A stretch of DNA of 64,000 nucleotides from Stentor roeselii (Eukaryota; Ciliophora; Heterotrichea; Heterotrichida; Stentoridae), in NCBI GenBank assembly GCA_006503475.1, contig RSEH01000101.1, forward strand, positions 89,527 through 153,526. The letters run 5' to 3'. This document shows positions 43,865 through 53,968 of this stretch, piece by piece (position 1 is the stretch's first letter; every line of letters begins with the position of its first letter). A model generated the notes under the pieces. It was not told the DNA's origin. It was given only the letters and a program-made list of their open reading frames with translations, and did not search any database. A program made the translations under genes and the position numbers.

Positions 43865-46072
43865 TCACTTCTTTCTTCGCTTTGGAACTTTCAGTGGAGA
43901 CCCTTGGCTTATTGCTTCTACTGTGCTGTGGATTATTCGAGCGGCTCGTTGAGGAGACATACCTGGCTTGCCTGAAAAGCGGTTTAAGGTTTCGGCCATG
44001 TTTGGAGCTGCTTCTTCGATTATTTCTTCTTGACGTTCGAGCTCGCTGCTTGTGTAGATCTCGATAAACTCCTCGATGTTTGTATACCCTCCACCGACCC
44101 TAATTTTGATATTATTATTCTCCAGTTTCAAGAATACTCTCTTGGTGCCAAACAAATAAATTCCTTCATTTTCCCGTGTGAAAGGTATAAGAATCGGACT
44201 ATCTAAAGAGTTTAGATACTCACTCAAAGCAACATCAACAGGATCATCAGGTTTAGGCATATAAGGTGCAGATCTAGTTTTAGCTTCTCCAACCATAATC
44301 TTGAGGTTATCAAGTTCATAGTCCTTATTATCAAGCGAGTCAATCATACAATCAAGTTCCCTAGTCTCCTCAATAATAACATCACTTTCCTTCATAACAT
44401 ACTCAACACCCTGTTCAAGTCCCTTCAAAATAATATCCCTTCCATCATTATGAATTTTCTGTACCTTTCCAAGTTCTTCAATCATATTCGAGACATCACT
44501 TTTAATGCAATACATTTCCTCCAAAGCAATCTGATTACTAGTAGCCTCCACAATTTTCCGTTTCAAGTCAATAACAGTATTTTCCTTATTTTCCAATTCA
44601 TGTTCCAAAGACGAAATCGACTGACAGACAGTTTTTCGATTAGCGATCATATTTTTGTGTTTATTTTTAAAGTCCTCAATTTGAGCCTGCATAGAATGAA
44701 TGAACTCTTGAAGGTCATAATAAACCTGATCCCTTCTAGACCCTTCAATAGCGCTATTATTTCTAGCTTCTTTCAACAGTTGTTTAATATTTTGTTCAGA
44801 GTTCATCCTTTGCTTGATGTCATTAAGTTGTCTTTTTAAATAATTATTATCGCTCAAGGCTGAGTCTTTTCTTTTCGTCAAATCTTTCAGTGAGTTGGCA
44901 AGTTCTTCTTTTTCCTTTTTCAGTCGGTCTTTTTGATGCTCTGTCTTTTCCTTCAATGACTTCAGCTGGGCTTCAACTGACTGAAACGCCTTCTCCAAGT
45001 TGGTCTTTCGCATAAGTCCTTCTTTCACCTGAGCCTGCAACTCGCGATGGACTTTATCAGCGTCGCCGTAGCGAAGACATTCAGCTTTAAGTCGAATATT
45101 TTCACTTGTAGCAAAAGCGATAGAGGACTTTAAAGCGTCGACTTCAGTTTCCACCATTCTGCAATTTTCTTCTTCTTTCTGAAGAGTTTCATTTAAAGTT
45201 CTTCGTTGTTCTAAAAGTTGGGCAAGTTCTTGAGCCTTGTTTTCTGAAGTCTCTTGAATGCTTTTGCTGACGTTTTCAGCTTCTTTGTGCTTGTCAAGTC
45301 TTTCTTGGATTTTCAAACTTAAACTGTTTCTTGCAAGAGGAAGGTTTAGAGAAGAGCAGACATTGGTTTTCACTTCTTCCGCTAAGGACTTTAAAAGTTT
45401 TTTCAATTGAAACCCGCCAATTTCTTTAAGTTTCTGCAGGTCCAGGGTGTCCAGCGAAGACACATTGCATGAGACGGTCTCAGTCCCAGGCTTATTCAAA
45501 GTTTCCGGTTCTAAAGTGATACGAATTGTTTTTTCAATGTTGAGATCTCCAAGAAATCCTCTTTTATCCCAGATTTTTCCGATTTTTTCATCATTTTCTT
45601 CACTTTTCGCAACTTTTTCAATGTAAGGACATTTGATGGCCTCCTGTCGGCCTTGCTTAGAAATGGAAAAGTCGAGGGACTTGTTTTCACCGAGTCGAGG
45701 AGAGACTTCAGAAGGTTTCGGCTTTTCTTTTACGTTTGGACCAAGAAGACCTGCGAGTTTTACTTTCAGGTCCCGGCCTGAAGGGTTGACTTCTTTCAAA
45801 CGAACCCATTTTTCGGACTTGCCTGAAAGTGCTTCTCCGAACATTGCGTTGAAGCTTACACGACAGATACCGATGGCTTCTCCTGATTTGGAAAGGGTTA
45901 TTGTTATAACTGTTGTCAATGAGACCTCTTCTAAAACACACACCATCGGGGTTTTCATGTCGACGATACTCGAAAAACCGGCGACTTCGATCTTGCATTG
46001 GGTTAGACCTGCCGGAATACCTGTCATGTCTTTCAGCTCTAGTTGAAGTTTGTGACTTTTTGATTTAGACAT
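43865..46072 (-). CDS. C2-like/coiled-coil protein with GAR-like C-terminal motif
   Basis: Start chosen at 46072 (MSKSKSHK); an in-frame ATG 54 nt upstream would run into a tandem repeat. Of 735 residues, ~1-110 resemble an N-terminal C2 domain (KLQLELKDMTGIPAGL...), ~235-570 form long coiled coil, and a C-terminal globular part contains GTKRVFLKLENN and IRVGGGYTNIEEFI. The latter resembles the RVGGGWxxLxEF core of the GAS2-related (GAR) microtubule-binding domain. The order suggests a centriolar or cytoskeletal linker. The GAR assignment is tentative, since the zinc-ligand Cys residues were not clearly seen. Confidence 0.78.
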   Translation of the reverse strand: MSKSKSHKLQLELKDMTGIPAGLTQCKIEVAGFSSIVDMKTPMVCVLEEVSLTTVITITLSKSGEAIGICRVSFNAMFGEALSGKSEKWVRLKEVNPSGRDLKVKLAGLLGPNVKEKPKPSEVSPRLGENKSLDFSISKQGRQEAIKCPYIEKVAKSEENDEKIGKIWDKRGFLGDLNIEKTIRITLEPETLNKPGTETVSCNVSSLDTLDLQKLKEIGGFQLKKLLKSLAEEVKTNVCSSLNLPLARNSLSLKIQERLDKHKEAENVSKSIQETSENKAQELAQLLEQRRTLNETLQKEEENCRMVETEVDALKSSIAFATSENIRLKAECLRYGDADKVHRELQAQVKEGLMRKTNLEKAFQSVEAQLKSLKEKTEHQKDRLKKEKEELANSLKDLTKRKDSALSDNNYLKRQLNDIKQRMNSEQNIKQLLKEARNNSAIEGSRRDQVYYDLQEFIHSMQAQIEDFKNKHKNMIANRKTVCQSISSLEHELENKENTVIDLKRKIVEATSNQIALEEMYCIKSDVSNMIEELGKVQKIHNDGRDIILKGLEQGVEYVMKESDVIIEETRELDCMIDSLDNKDYELDNLKIMVGEAKTRSAPYMPKPDDPVDVALSEYLNSLDSPILIPFTRENEGIYLFGTKRVFLKLENNNIKIRVGGGYTNIEEFIEIYTSSELERQEEIIEEAAPNMAETLNRFSGKPGMSPQRAARIIHSTVEAISQGSPLKVPKRRKK

Positions 46073-46093
46073 TTTTAACGATTGAAGAAGGAT

Positions 46094-46173
46094 GAAAATC
46101 GAAGAAGATGAAGAATGAAAAATCAAGAAGATGAAGAATGAAAATCGAAGAAGATGAAAAATGAAAAATAAAG
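46094..46173. repeat. 23-nt tandem repeat, about 3.5 copies
   Basis: Three near-identical 23-nt units (46094-46116, 46117-46139, 46140-46162; core GAAAATCGAAGAAGATGAAG) and a partial fourth. They lie in the divergent promoter region between the C2/coiled-coil gene and the CFAP99-like gene. Confidence 0.85.
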
Positions 46174-46381
46174 AATTTTCACTGAAGGGTGATTTTTGTT
46201 TAATTCGTTTTATTTCTGAGAAAAATACCTTAACTGTATTAAATTTCAGATGAAAACATTAGATCTTCTTTAAATTGAAATATTTAAATTGTTCAAAACT
46301 CTTTGATTAATCAAAAACAAAGAAAATGATTAAATACTTCGAGATTCAAAGATTCAGTCCTGAACTTTACTCATATTTAAA

Positions 46382-47854
46382 ATGGCTGAAAACTCTCAAG
46401 AAAAGAAAACCTTTCGTAAAAAGGTTGAACTTCCGAGCGATAAAGATGAAACTCAGGTCAAAGTCAGAGCTATAAAAGCTCCGAAGTACGAAAAAAAGTC
46501 AGCAGCTATTCGGTTGAACGCGGCAGCCATTCTAAGAGAAGAAGCTCGCTTGAAAAAGCAGGAAGAGGATGAAAAAAAACGCATCGCGAATTTTATGATT
46601 GATATGAGAGACGACCGTGAGTTTGACCGCTGGCAGAAAGCAATGAGGGCTAAGGATGATTTGGATAAGATAGAAAAACTCCAGGCTCGCAAAATTGAGA
46701 TGGAGTTAGCAAGGGAAGAAGCGATTGAATCTCTGAAACAGAAGTACATGGAAAACAAACTACTAGCGGCAAAGATAAAAGAAGAGAACAAGAACCAAAT
46801 GGAAGACAAGCAGATCGAATTCGAGAAAGAACTAGAAGACAAGAAAAAGCAAGCAATCGATATATACGAAAGCCGGGCCAACATCCAAACGGAGCTTGAG
46901 AAAGTGAAAGCCAACAAGAAAAAGATAAAAGACGATCTCCAAAAAGAAATCCAAGAAGCCATCAACCAGCGTCGAGAAGAAGAAGCCCAAGAGCAAGCCC
47001 GTCGCGACGAGCTGATCCGTCAAATCCGTGACTTAGAGCGCCAGCCGATAAGCCGGACAAAAGGCTTCGACCCCAACGAAATCATGGGTTTCGGCCTTTT
47101 AGAAGAAATGAGCCTTGCACAGCTACGAGAAAGACTCGAAAATCGCAAACAAGAAATCGAAAACGAAATAAACGCCCGTCGAGATGAAAACATTAAAAAC
47201 AAAGAACTAAAAGCTCAAGACCTCACCAACAAAGCCAATAAAATCATTGAACATCGCAACATCCGTGCACAGATGTTCGAGGAAAACAAGCGAAAAAAAC
47301 AAGAAGAACAGGAAAAAAAACAAAAGGCTTATCAAGACATGAGAGAAAAAGGACTACTTCTGGCTTATGAAAAAATCAATGCGAAAAAAGAAGCTCGTCT
47401 TGCAGAGCAGAAGAAATTGGAAAAAGAATTGAAAGAAATCAAGTTGAAAAGACAGTATTTGAATGCGAATCGAGCTCTTGTTGAGGAAAAAGCTTGGAAG
47501 GAACATGAAGCTGGAGCTGAAAGAGAGGCAAGGGAAAGGCAGGCTGATGCACTTATTGAACAGGAAAGGGTTGAAAGGATTAAATTGTCAGAAACTAATC
47601 TTAGGGCAAAGGCTGCGAAGGAACTTGCAAAGCAGAAAGTTGGAGTCATCAAAGGATATGAAAACTCACTTGCTGATGCACATGAAGAAAATGAATTCTT
47701 GCAGAGGGAGGATCGAAGGGAAAAAGTTGCGAAACATCAGAATCAGAAAACTTTTGAGGAAAGTCATAAACAGAAAATGGATGAAAGGCAACCGTATGCT
47801 GCTAAGATTAGTAACAGCAGTATTAAGAATGCGAGGTCTCTTAGTAAAAAGTAG
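46382..47854 (+). CDS. CFAP99: CFAP99-like ciliary coiled-coil protein, 490 aa
   Basis: Almost entirely charged alpha-helix of the kind found in axonemal proteins (Arg/Lys/Glu-rich, many KKQEE runs). Around residues 228-250 a non-repetitive block with FDPNEIMGFGLLEEMSLAQL followed by RERLE resembles the GLLEEMS-type motif I associate with CFAP99, a cilia- and flagella-associated protein. The basic C-terminus ends KNARSLSKK. Codon use here is more GC-rich than in neighbours, as in other abundant structural proteins. The CFAP99 name rests on that motif; a related TPH-type axonemal protein is the alternative. Confidence 0.7.
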   Translation: MAENSQEKKTFRKKVELPSDKDETQVKVRAIKAPKYEKKSAAIRLNAAAILREEARLKKQEEDEKKRIANFMIDMRDDREFDRWQKAMRAKDDLDKIEKLQARKIEMELAREEAIESLKQKYMENKLLAAKIKEENKNQMEDKQIEFEKELEDKKKQAIDIYESRANIQTELEKVKANKKKIKDDLQKEIQEAINQRREEEAQEQARRDELIRQIRDLERQPISRTKGFDPNEIMGFGLLEEMSLAQLRERLENRKQEIENEINARRDENIKNKELKAQDLTNKANKIIEHRNIRAQMFEENKRKKQEEQEKKQKAYQDMREKGLLLAYEKINAKKEARLAEQKKLEKELKEIKLKRQYLNANRALVEEKAWKEHEAGAEREARERQADALIEQERVERIKLSETNLRAKAAKELAKQKVGVIKGYENSLADAHEENEFLQREDRREKVAKHQNQKTFEESHKQKMDERQPYAAKISNSSIKNARSLSKK

Positions 47855-48184
47855 ATAGTTTTATAGTAGTTTAATATGGTTTACTTGATTGGAGGTTCTT
47901 TGGAGGTTTTTTTTGGAGTGGTTTTAATTGGTTTGTGTTTTTTTGAGGTTGGAGACACTACATTAAAAATGAATAATAAGAGCAAGATCTTGAGTATCTC
48001 TATTTAATGATATTTGCTATGCAATTCTAATACTATTAATGAAACAAAAAATTCGATAATATCAGTTCCCACAATAAATCAAGGGCTATTGAAAACCGAA
48101 ATTCAATCTCTCCTATTTTAAATAAATTTCCAAATTCCCTAAACTATAAAAACCTCATAATTTAAATTGCTATAACCCTCTTAA
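47855..48184. other. Convergent intergenic region, 330 nt
   Basis: AT-rich DNA between the stops of the CFAP99-like and pirin genes. Nothing recognisable was seen. Confidence 0.6.
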
Positions 48185-49042
48185 TTAATAGGTAATATAC
48201 CTTGGTTCCCATCCAACAGCCCCTTCAAACCCATTGACTCCTCTAGTATAATCATGAATACACTTCTGTATCTCCTTCTGCGTATTCATAACAAACGGTC
48301 CATGATTAACAACAGTTTCCCCAATAGGCCTTCCAGCAAGTAACAAAAACCTCGCATTTCCCTCAGCCTTAAAAACAGCCTTTTCCTGCTCAGTAGTCAA
48401 AACCGCAGCTTTTTTCGTTCCAACTCGTTGTTGCCCTATTCTAACAGCTCCTTCAAAAACATAAATAAAAGAATTCCAGCCTCTTTCAATATCCTGTTCG
48501 AACTCAACCGAGTCTTGAAGTTCGACGTCTAAATAAATCACTGGAGTTCTTGTCCTTGTTGGAGAAACGACTCCCAACGCATTTCCCGCAATGATTGTTA
48601 CTTTGACTCCTTCAGCTAAAACTTTAGAAATTGTCTCGTTTTTCATTTCTTGATATCCAGGTTCGCACATTTTTTCTGATGATTTCAGATTCACCCAGAG
48701 CTGGAAACCTTCTACTTCATCTGTTTGAGGCATCTCAACATGAACGATTCCTCGACCGGCTGTCATCCATTGAACATCGCCTGCGTTTAGAGTTCCGAAG
48801 TTTCCTTTGAAGTCTTCATGCCAATTTGTTCCTTTGATGATGTAGGTTATGGTTTCAAATCCTCGATGAGGGTGAGGAGGAAATCCATTTGGCTTGCCTA
48901 CTTTAGCATGATCTAACATTAAAAATGGGTCGATCGCTGGAAGTTGAGAGGTCCCTATTATTCGATTTACCCTCACCCCTCTTCCCTCTGATACTTCTGG
49001 AGGATTTATGAGCTGCTTGATCTGCTTAAGTGCAATGTTCAT
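48185..49042 (-). CDS. PIR: Pirin (cupin-fold Fe protein), 285 aa
   Basis: Typical bicupin length. The N-terminal cupin has PHPHRGFETITY and GRGIVHVEMP, which carry the metal ligands of pirin (two His in PHPH, then His and Glu in HVE), preceded by RVNRIIGT and DPFLMLDH and followed by FQLWVNL. The second cupin is more divergent, with the family's C-terminal GPFVMNT. Pirins act as redox-sensing transcription cofactors or as quercetinases; which applies is not visible. The ATG lies in TCCTAATG, and the stop is convergent with the CFAP99-like gene. Confidence 0.94.
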   Translation of the reverse strand: MNIALKQIKQLINPPEVSEGRGVRVNRIIGTSQLPAIDPFLMLDHAKVGKPNGFPPHPHRGFETITYIIKGTNWHEDFKGNFGTLNAGDVQWMTAGRGIVHVEMPQTDEVEGFQLWVNLKSSEKMCEPGYQEMKNETISKVLAEGVKVTIIAGNALGVVSPTRTRTPVIYLDVELQDSVEFEQDIERGWNSFIYVFEGAVRIGQQRVGTKKAAVLTTEQEKAVFKAEGNARFLLLAGRPIGETVVNHGPFVMNTQKEIQKCIHDYTRGVNGFEGAVGWEPRYITY

Positions 49043-49335
49043 TAGGAGAAATTATTAATGAACGGATAGAAAAATATTTGGGAAATTTCACACGATACCT
49101 AATTTAGAAATTTACATTGGTAATTCATAATCTTTTTAAATAATTGAAGCTTTTAGTACTTAGTATTGAGATTTGGAAGTTTCTTCTAGAAAGTTCATGT
49201 ACTAGATAAATACTCAAATCTATAATTTATCTAAATCAAATCTGGCTCTTCTTTTATCTATTCTCGTTATTATATCAAAAAAATTAATCAACAGTATTTA
49301 TGTCAGCAATAAGATAAAATTTTACTTATAAAATT

Positions 49336-50541
49336 ATGGAGTCAGTATTTGATTCTTTAGAAGTTAAGTATTGGGATGATGACCTCACTCAAATCAAGAA
49401 ACTTAGCCCATATTGTACAAAATCTTTTGAATTTAAGTCAAGAAAGCTTAGGCAATGGGTAAAACGGAGTTACAGTATTGCAATAGACCATATCATCCAA
49501 TTAGATGAAACAGGAAATCCTAAGAAATATTCAAAGACAAGATTCAAACTTTTCCAGCCATTCATCGAAGAATCAATCGATAATCCGCTATTCGGTTTTC
49601 GTCTAGGGCAGAAAGAGTTCTACGTAGAGTCCTCATCAGTCCTCGACGAGGTAATTGAGCAACTTTCAAAATTTTGCATATTAGATTCATTTGAAGAAGA
49701 CTTCGCTGTGATAAAACAAATCGGAAGAGGAAGTACATCAACAGTGCACTTGCTGGAAGAACTTGAAAGTCATTCACAATATGCAGGAAAATGTATAAAA
49801 AAAACTCATTTGCAGTCAAGGCCTACAAGTTTAGCCAACCTGCACAATGAAATAAGCATTTTGTTTGAACTTGATCATTCCAGCATTGTTAAACTGCATC
49901 AAGTGTATGAAACTACTGATTTTATATACCTTATACTTGATTACCTTCCTCATGGGGACTTGTATAAAAGAATATCGCAGAAAAAGGTTTTTAGTGAAGA
50001 AGATTCAGCGAAGTTTACTAGGAATTTGCTTGAAGTACTTGATTATATTCATAGCAAGGATATTGTACATAGAGATCTTAAGTTAGAGAATATTATGATG
50101 ACTGATGATAATGATTTTAATTTCAAAATTATTGACTTTGGACTTGCCTCCAGGTGTCTCAGTGGTCTCTTCGGAAAATGTGGTTCTCCTGGATACATCG
50201 CCCCAGAGATTCTTCAAGACAAAAGCTACAATACAAAAGTTGACATTTTTAGTGCTGGAGTTCTTGTGTACATAACAATGACAGGCGCTCATCCTTTCAA
50301 TGCATCAAGCACTTCAAAAATACTCGAAAAGAACTCGAAGTGCAGTTTTAAAGTTGAAGGACTTCTCAAGGGATATGCCAGAGATTTCATTAGATTCATG
50401 ATCACCGCTGAGCCGGACTCCAGGATGGATGCTTGGCAATTATTGGAGCAGCCCTGGCTAGGCAATTGCAGAAGAGGATCAGTTTGTGGTGCTTTTGCTT
50501 CGTATTCTACGGTGGCAGGCTCCATAGCTTTTATTAACTAG
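49336..50541 (+). CDS. PH-like domain plus CAMK-family protein kinase, 401 aa
   Basis: The N-terminal ~115 residues look like a PH-type fold (SYSIAIDHIIQLDE, then FGFRLGQKEFYVES and a C-terminal helix). The kinase domain at ~125-375 has the Gly loop IGRGSTSTVHLL, VAIK-equivalent AGKCIKK, HRDLKLEN, DFGLA and APEI. The CAMK-like CGSPGYIAPE segment lacks a Thr at the usual activation-loop site (GLFGKCGSP), so activation probably does not depend on a canonical T-loop phosphate. PH-CAMK kinases are common in ciliates. It is preceded by a 293-nt divergent region shared with pirin. Confidence 0.9.
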   Translation: MESVFDSLEVKYWDDDLTQIKKLSPYCTKSFEFKSRKLRQWVKRSYSIAIDHIIQLDETGNPKKYSKTRFKLFQPFIEESIDNPLFGFRLGQKEFYVESSSVLDEVIEQLSKFCILDSFEEDFAVIKQIGRGSTSTVHLLEELESHSQYAGKCIKKTHLQSRPTSLANLHNEISILFELDHSSIVKLHQVYETTDFIYLILDYLPHGDLYKRISQKKVFSEEDSAKFTRNLLEVLDYIHSKDIVHRDLKLENIMMTDDNDFNFKIIDFGLASRCLSGLFGKCGSPGYIAPEILQDKSYNTKVDIFSAGVLVYITMTGAHPFNASSTSKILEKNSKCSFKVEGLLKGYARDFIRFMITAEPDSRMDAWQLLEQPWLGNCRRGSVCGAFASYSTVAGSIAFIN

Positions 50542-51112
50542 TTAGGTAGTTTTCGGATTTGTTTGGAGTAATAACTATTTCGACTTTGAAGATTATGATT
50601 ACTTTTCTTAATTTAATTAGATGATTAACTATAAATTGCCTATTCCTGTTCAAGATCCTTGTAATTCACAACACAAGAGAACCCAAACAAAAAATTTTTG
50701 GTTTTTTGATAATTCACACTAAAAAATACAGAAGATAGATTATGAATAGTTATAATTCAATCAATTCTATGAGGATTTAATCCAAGCAACGTAAGGAATG
50801 CTAAATCCAATCCTTGCTTATTTCATGTTATGCATCGAGAGAATCCAAATAAATTTTCTTCGTTAATCCAGACATATTTTCACAAAATACTAAAAAATTT
50901 CCTAAAATATCTTATTCACTCCAACCAAAATCATTTTTCCACAAATTCAAAATTTTTCAAGTTCCGCCAAAACAATATCAAAATCACCAAAAAGCCTTCT
51001 TTCAAAAATTGATAGAAAATAACCCAAAAAAAACTAAATAATCAAATAAATAAAACAACAGTACATGAGAGTATATTATCCTAATACAAATATTACTGAC
51101 TACTGATTATAA
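50542..51112. other. Intergenic region, 571 nt
   Basis: AT-rich DNA between the kinase and a small plus-strand gene. A 60-codon ORF (50830-51012) is low-complexity and was not accepted. Nothing else was seen. Confidence 0.55.
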
Positions 51113-51247
51113 ATGGAAGAGTATATTATTACTGGGCTGTCTCTCCTGATGCCTTGCTTACTAGCTATCTACGGCCACTACGCCAAAAAGAAATGCGATG
51201 AAACACTAGTCTACATCAAGACTCCGGTCAAATATTTCACGAGTTAA
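51113..51247 (+). CDS. Small single-span membrane protein, 44 aa
   Basis: The ATG lies in TTATAAATG, exactly the start context of larger genes here, and the ORF stands out as more GC-rich and non-repetitive than the surrounding DNA. The product begins MEEYIITGLSLLMPCLLAIY, a likely membrane span, followed by a basic segment (GHYAKKKCDE) and a short tail ending VKYFTS. No family is recognised; small subunits of respiratory or translocase complexes look like this, but that is only a comparison. Coding status rests on context and composition. Confidence 0.6.
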   Translation: MEEYIITGLSLLMPCLLAIYGHYAKKKCDETLVYIKTPVKYFTS

Positions 51248-52160
51248 GGGATTTAACCTGCTATATCATAATCTAATAAAAACTCACGATTAATTCAAGT
51301 TTCTTCATCAAATCCACTAGTCTTCTCCATTACTCTAAAATTTTTTTCCCTTTTTCCAAAGTCAAAAACTTTTTTTAGGTCATTGTCAAAAAAAATTTTC
51401 TTGAAAAGATTTTTTGGATTTTTTCTTTGATTTGATTGAATTTGAAAGATTTGAAAACGATTTGTTTTGAAAAGAACGGAAACAGACTTGATGATTTTAG
51501 GTTCTTTTTAGATATATCTTGACAAGGGAGCATTGTTAAGTCTTGATATGATTTGATTATTATTAGAGTAGATGGAAATAGGGGAAGACCTTTAATTTTA
51601 AGAAAGGGGTTGGGAAGAATTAGATGTGATTGCGATTTCCGCCATGATTAGAATATTATAGTCAGTTCTAGAATTTTAATTATTATTGGCCAAAATGAAT
51701 TAATTTAACATAACCAGAAATATGATGAAATCAGTAATCACGTGTTATACAAGGCTTAGTAATTTATTTTTTATTGGATTGTCTTGGTTGTGCCACTTTT
51801 AAGTCTGCGAACTACATAACTTAATAAAAAAACTTGAGTATAACCAACTTATATCTGAAAAACACAAGCATAACATTCCATCAAGTAATTAATTAAAGTA
51901 ATTATGTTAACCTCAGCCATTAAACATAATAAAAAATCCCAAACCAAACATCTGCTATCATTAAGGTTAAACATTTTTCTAGTTTCATAAAAACTCCCCA
52001 AAATAAATCAAATACCAAAAAACTCCAAAATTCTTAAAAATCTTTCAATAATCAATCATTTTTCAAAACTAAAAAAAAATAATGAATCACATCCAAAATA
52101 TATCCTCTCTTCCACCTCAAAAACCCAAAAAATCAAGAAATAAACTATTTTCCCATCCTA
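51248..52160. other. Gene-free region, 913 nt
   Basis: AT-rich DNA between the 44-residue gene and the convergent Romo1/Mgr2-like gene. No ORF with a start-box, no convincing tRNA or snRNA and no repeat was found. A somewhat less AT-rich patch (~51630-51680) has no recognisable content. Confidence 0.5.
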
Positions 52161-52601
52161 TTAATCTACTCTATACTTTTCCTTCCAAGCAGGGGGAAGT
52201 ACAACAGTTTGTCCATGAATAAAAACGATTCTATCACAAGATACTCTAGTGTCATCACTTCTAATAACAGTTCCAACCCCCATGAAAAACCCAAAAGAAA
52301 AGGCCATGCTCAAGGCAACAAGCGGAATATAAATAACCTTTCTATGCTGAATGAATGAAACAAGCCCGAAGACAGTCCCAGCACATCCCCCGACAGTCGC
52401 TCCCATCATCGCTCCTTGAATGAACTTTCCACTTACCCCAGAACTTCCGAACAAGGTGTTACTTATTCTGTTCAACTTCACTTGAAGCCTGCTTTCTTTC
52501 TGGCTATCGCCGAAGTTTTTAATGTCGTAGATGTCTTCGGTTTCTTCAACTCGACTTTTAAGCATGTTAGAAAAAAGTCCAGAGTCTTTTTCGTTTGACA
52601 T
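52161..52601 (-). CDS. Romo1/Mgr2-like mitochondrial inner-membrane protein
   Basis: Residues ~58-113 contain two hydrophobic Gly-rich segments (GAMMGATVGGCAGTVFGLVS and ALSMAFSFGFFMGVGTVIRS) joined by a short basic turn. The spacing of Gly residues and the terminal VIRS resemble Romo1/Mgr2, a small subunit of the TIM23 presequence translocase. The N-terminal ~55 residues and a ~30-residue C-terminal extension (FIHGQTVVLPPAWKEKY) go beyond the usual 80-110 residues. It could instead be another Tim17-like Gly-zipper protein. The start lies in ATATAAATG. Confidence 0.65.
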   Translation of the reverse strand: MSNEKDSGLFSNMLKSRVEETEDIYDIKNFGDSQKESRLQVKLNRISNTLFGSSGVSGKFIQGAMMGATVGGCAGTVFGLVSFIQHRKVIYIPLVALSMAFSFGFFMGVGTVIRSDDTRVSCDRIVFIHGQTVVLPPAWKEKYRVD

Positions 52602-52831
52602 TTATATGGAAAGGAACTGGAATGAAAAGGTAGGAATGATGATTGGAAGGATTTTTTTAGGATTTTAGAACTTTTGAGGAAATATGAGGAAAATAAATCA
52701 TTTTTTTAAGTTTTGTAGTTTTTTATTGATTTTAGAAAAGAAGATGAAGATTTTTTTGTAGGGTAAAAGAAAAGATTTTTTAAGTGTTTTTAGATAAATG
52801 TGGAGAATTATAATGAGGACAGTGGTAAAAT

Positions 52832-53125
52832 ATGAAAGAGTTTTGTAAGAATTATTGTCTTATCCTTTCAGTTGTTGGAGCTGCTTATTTGGTATTTTTT
52901 AATTAGATTGGACTTGGAATTGCACTGGTATCGGACTATGAATACACTCATATAGAAAATAAATCTTCAGGATCAATAGCGTGTTTTATTGCAGGATCGA
53001 TTTATCTAGCTTACCCGGCTTACCTCATATTTTTCTTTTTCAAATCACTTTTCAAAAGAAAGAAAAAAGTCCATGTTATAGAAATTCCTTTGGTTGACCT
53101 AAGCCGAGACAGCTTTACTTCTTGA
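52832..53125 (+). CDS. Small two-span membrane protein, 2 exons, 92 aa
   Basis: The exons are 52832-52891 and 52907-53125. A consensus 15-nt intron interrupts a hydrophobic segment; splicing yields MKEFCKNYCLILSVVGAAYL followed directly by IGLGIALVSDYEY, one continuous membrane span. A second span (FIAGSIYLAYPAYLIFFFF) is followed by a basic patch FKRKKKVHV and a polar tail; the stop is TGA. With the intron retained, translation ends at its TAG after 24 codons, so ordinary ORF finding misses this gene. Function unknown. Coding status is supported by the intron, the start context AAAATATG and the sensible protein. Confidence 0.75.
52892..52906 (+). other. 15-nt intron of the small two-span membrane gene
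   Basis: GTATTTTTTAATTAG, with A at position 10. It sits between codons 20 and 21 of the product. Confidence 0.82.
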
Positions 53126-53213
53126 GTATAATAATTAGAGTAGTGAATTTTATCCAGTTCATTATTATTCAACACGATTTCCCTCTGTCAGAAACTAAAA
53201 TAGTTTATCCTAA

Positions 53214-53597
53214 TTATAAGCTAGGATGCACAACATCTTCTAAGAAGTCAAAAATAGCTGTGTGCATAATCGCATCGGCAATGTCTGACTTCTGTAAAGT
53301 CCTTCTTTTGTTTTCCTCAGTGTACACCCAAGACCTTCTGGTGATCTCAAGAATAAAGAATTCACAAGCTTTGGCAAACAAGACAGGTGTTTCAGAGCTG
53401 ATCATTTTCACATCTTCATCAGTTTTCATAATCTTCTTAACCCTAGCAAGTGGAAGTTGATGATTTTTCAGTTCATTCGGCATCATCCTCTTGATTTCCG
53501 TGGTCTGGTTCTGAATGAGTTGATTGAGTGCGACTTCAATGTCCTCAAAGTTCTCATTGACGGGCCAGTACTCTCCTTCTTTCTCAAGATCTACCAT
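53214..53597 (-). CDS. NFYC: NF-YC (HAP5) histone-fold transcription factor subunit
   Basis: Residues ~47-120 are a near-complete NF-YC histone fold: [28 protein letters not shown]-type [18 protein letters not shown], and [19 protein letters not shown] pairs with NF-YB and then NF-YA to bind CCAAT boxes. The start is the ATG at 53597 ([12 protein letters not shown]). At 127 residues it is little more than the histone fold, without the Gln-rich activation region of animal NF-YC. It lies 17 nt downstream of the preceding minus-strand gene's stop. Confidence 0.95.
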   Translation of the reverse strand: MVDLEKEGEYWPVNENFEDIEVALNQLIQNQTTEIKRMMPNELKNHQLPLARVKKIMKTDEDVKMISSETPVLFAKACEFFILEITRRSWVYTEENKRRTLQKSDIADAIMHTAIFDFLEDVVHPSL

Positions 53598-53614
53598 TTG
53601 CAATTAAAACATAA

Positions 53615-53968
53615 TCATTTAAGTAAGTATTTTTTTTTGAGAAGCTTTGCAACAGAAGCTATTTAATAATTACCTTGGATCTTTGGGAACTCTTTTTCAG
53701 TCGTGCTTGCCTTTATTGGAAGGTTGAAGAGATGATTGCTTAGCTCTTCACATGATTGGGTGTATCTCGGAGGCATGAATTTCTCTTTTTCCATCTTTGA
53801 CATTCTTAGTATTGTTTGTTTGTAGCCTCGCTTCCAGGAGTCTAGGTCTATTTCTTTGTTGTTCATTGAACTTAGAACTTGGTCTTGAAGTCGGAGAAAA
53901 AGCTCGAAAGTTAAGTCGTTGTAAAGAGTTTCTTTCTTTCGTGTGCTGAAACCATTGTAAACTGCCAT
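53615..53968 (-). CDS. Unknown conserved-looking protein, 2 exons, 112 aa
   Basis: The exons are 53674-53968 and 53615-53658. Retaining the 15-nt intron gives a stop within it and a 101-residue product ending IQGNY; splicing extends the C-terminus to ASVAKLLKKKYLLK and ends at a TGA 17 nt before the NF-YC start. The spliced form is preferred because the intron matches the consensus exactly. The protein is helical and begins MAVYNGFSTRKKETLYND, with a conserved-looking MSKMEKEKFMPPRYTQS segment. I do not recognise the family. The start lies in TATTAAATG. Confidence 0.78.
53659..53673 (-). other. 15-nt intron of the 112-aa protein gene
   Basis: Sense sequence GTAATTATTAAATAG, with A at position 10. 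The in-frame TAA inside it would truncate the protein. Confidence 0.78.

Noticed and set aside
50830-51012. 60-codon ORF starting MHRENPNKFSS
   Set aside because: Low-complexity Asn/Lys/Phe composition from AT-rich DNA, no start box, no domain.
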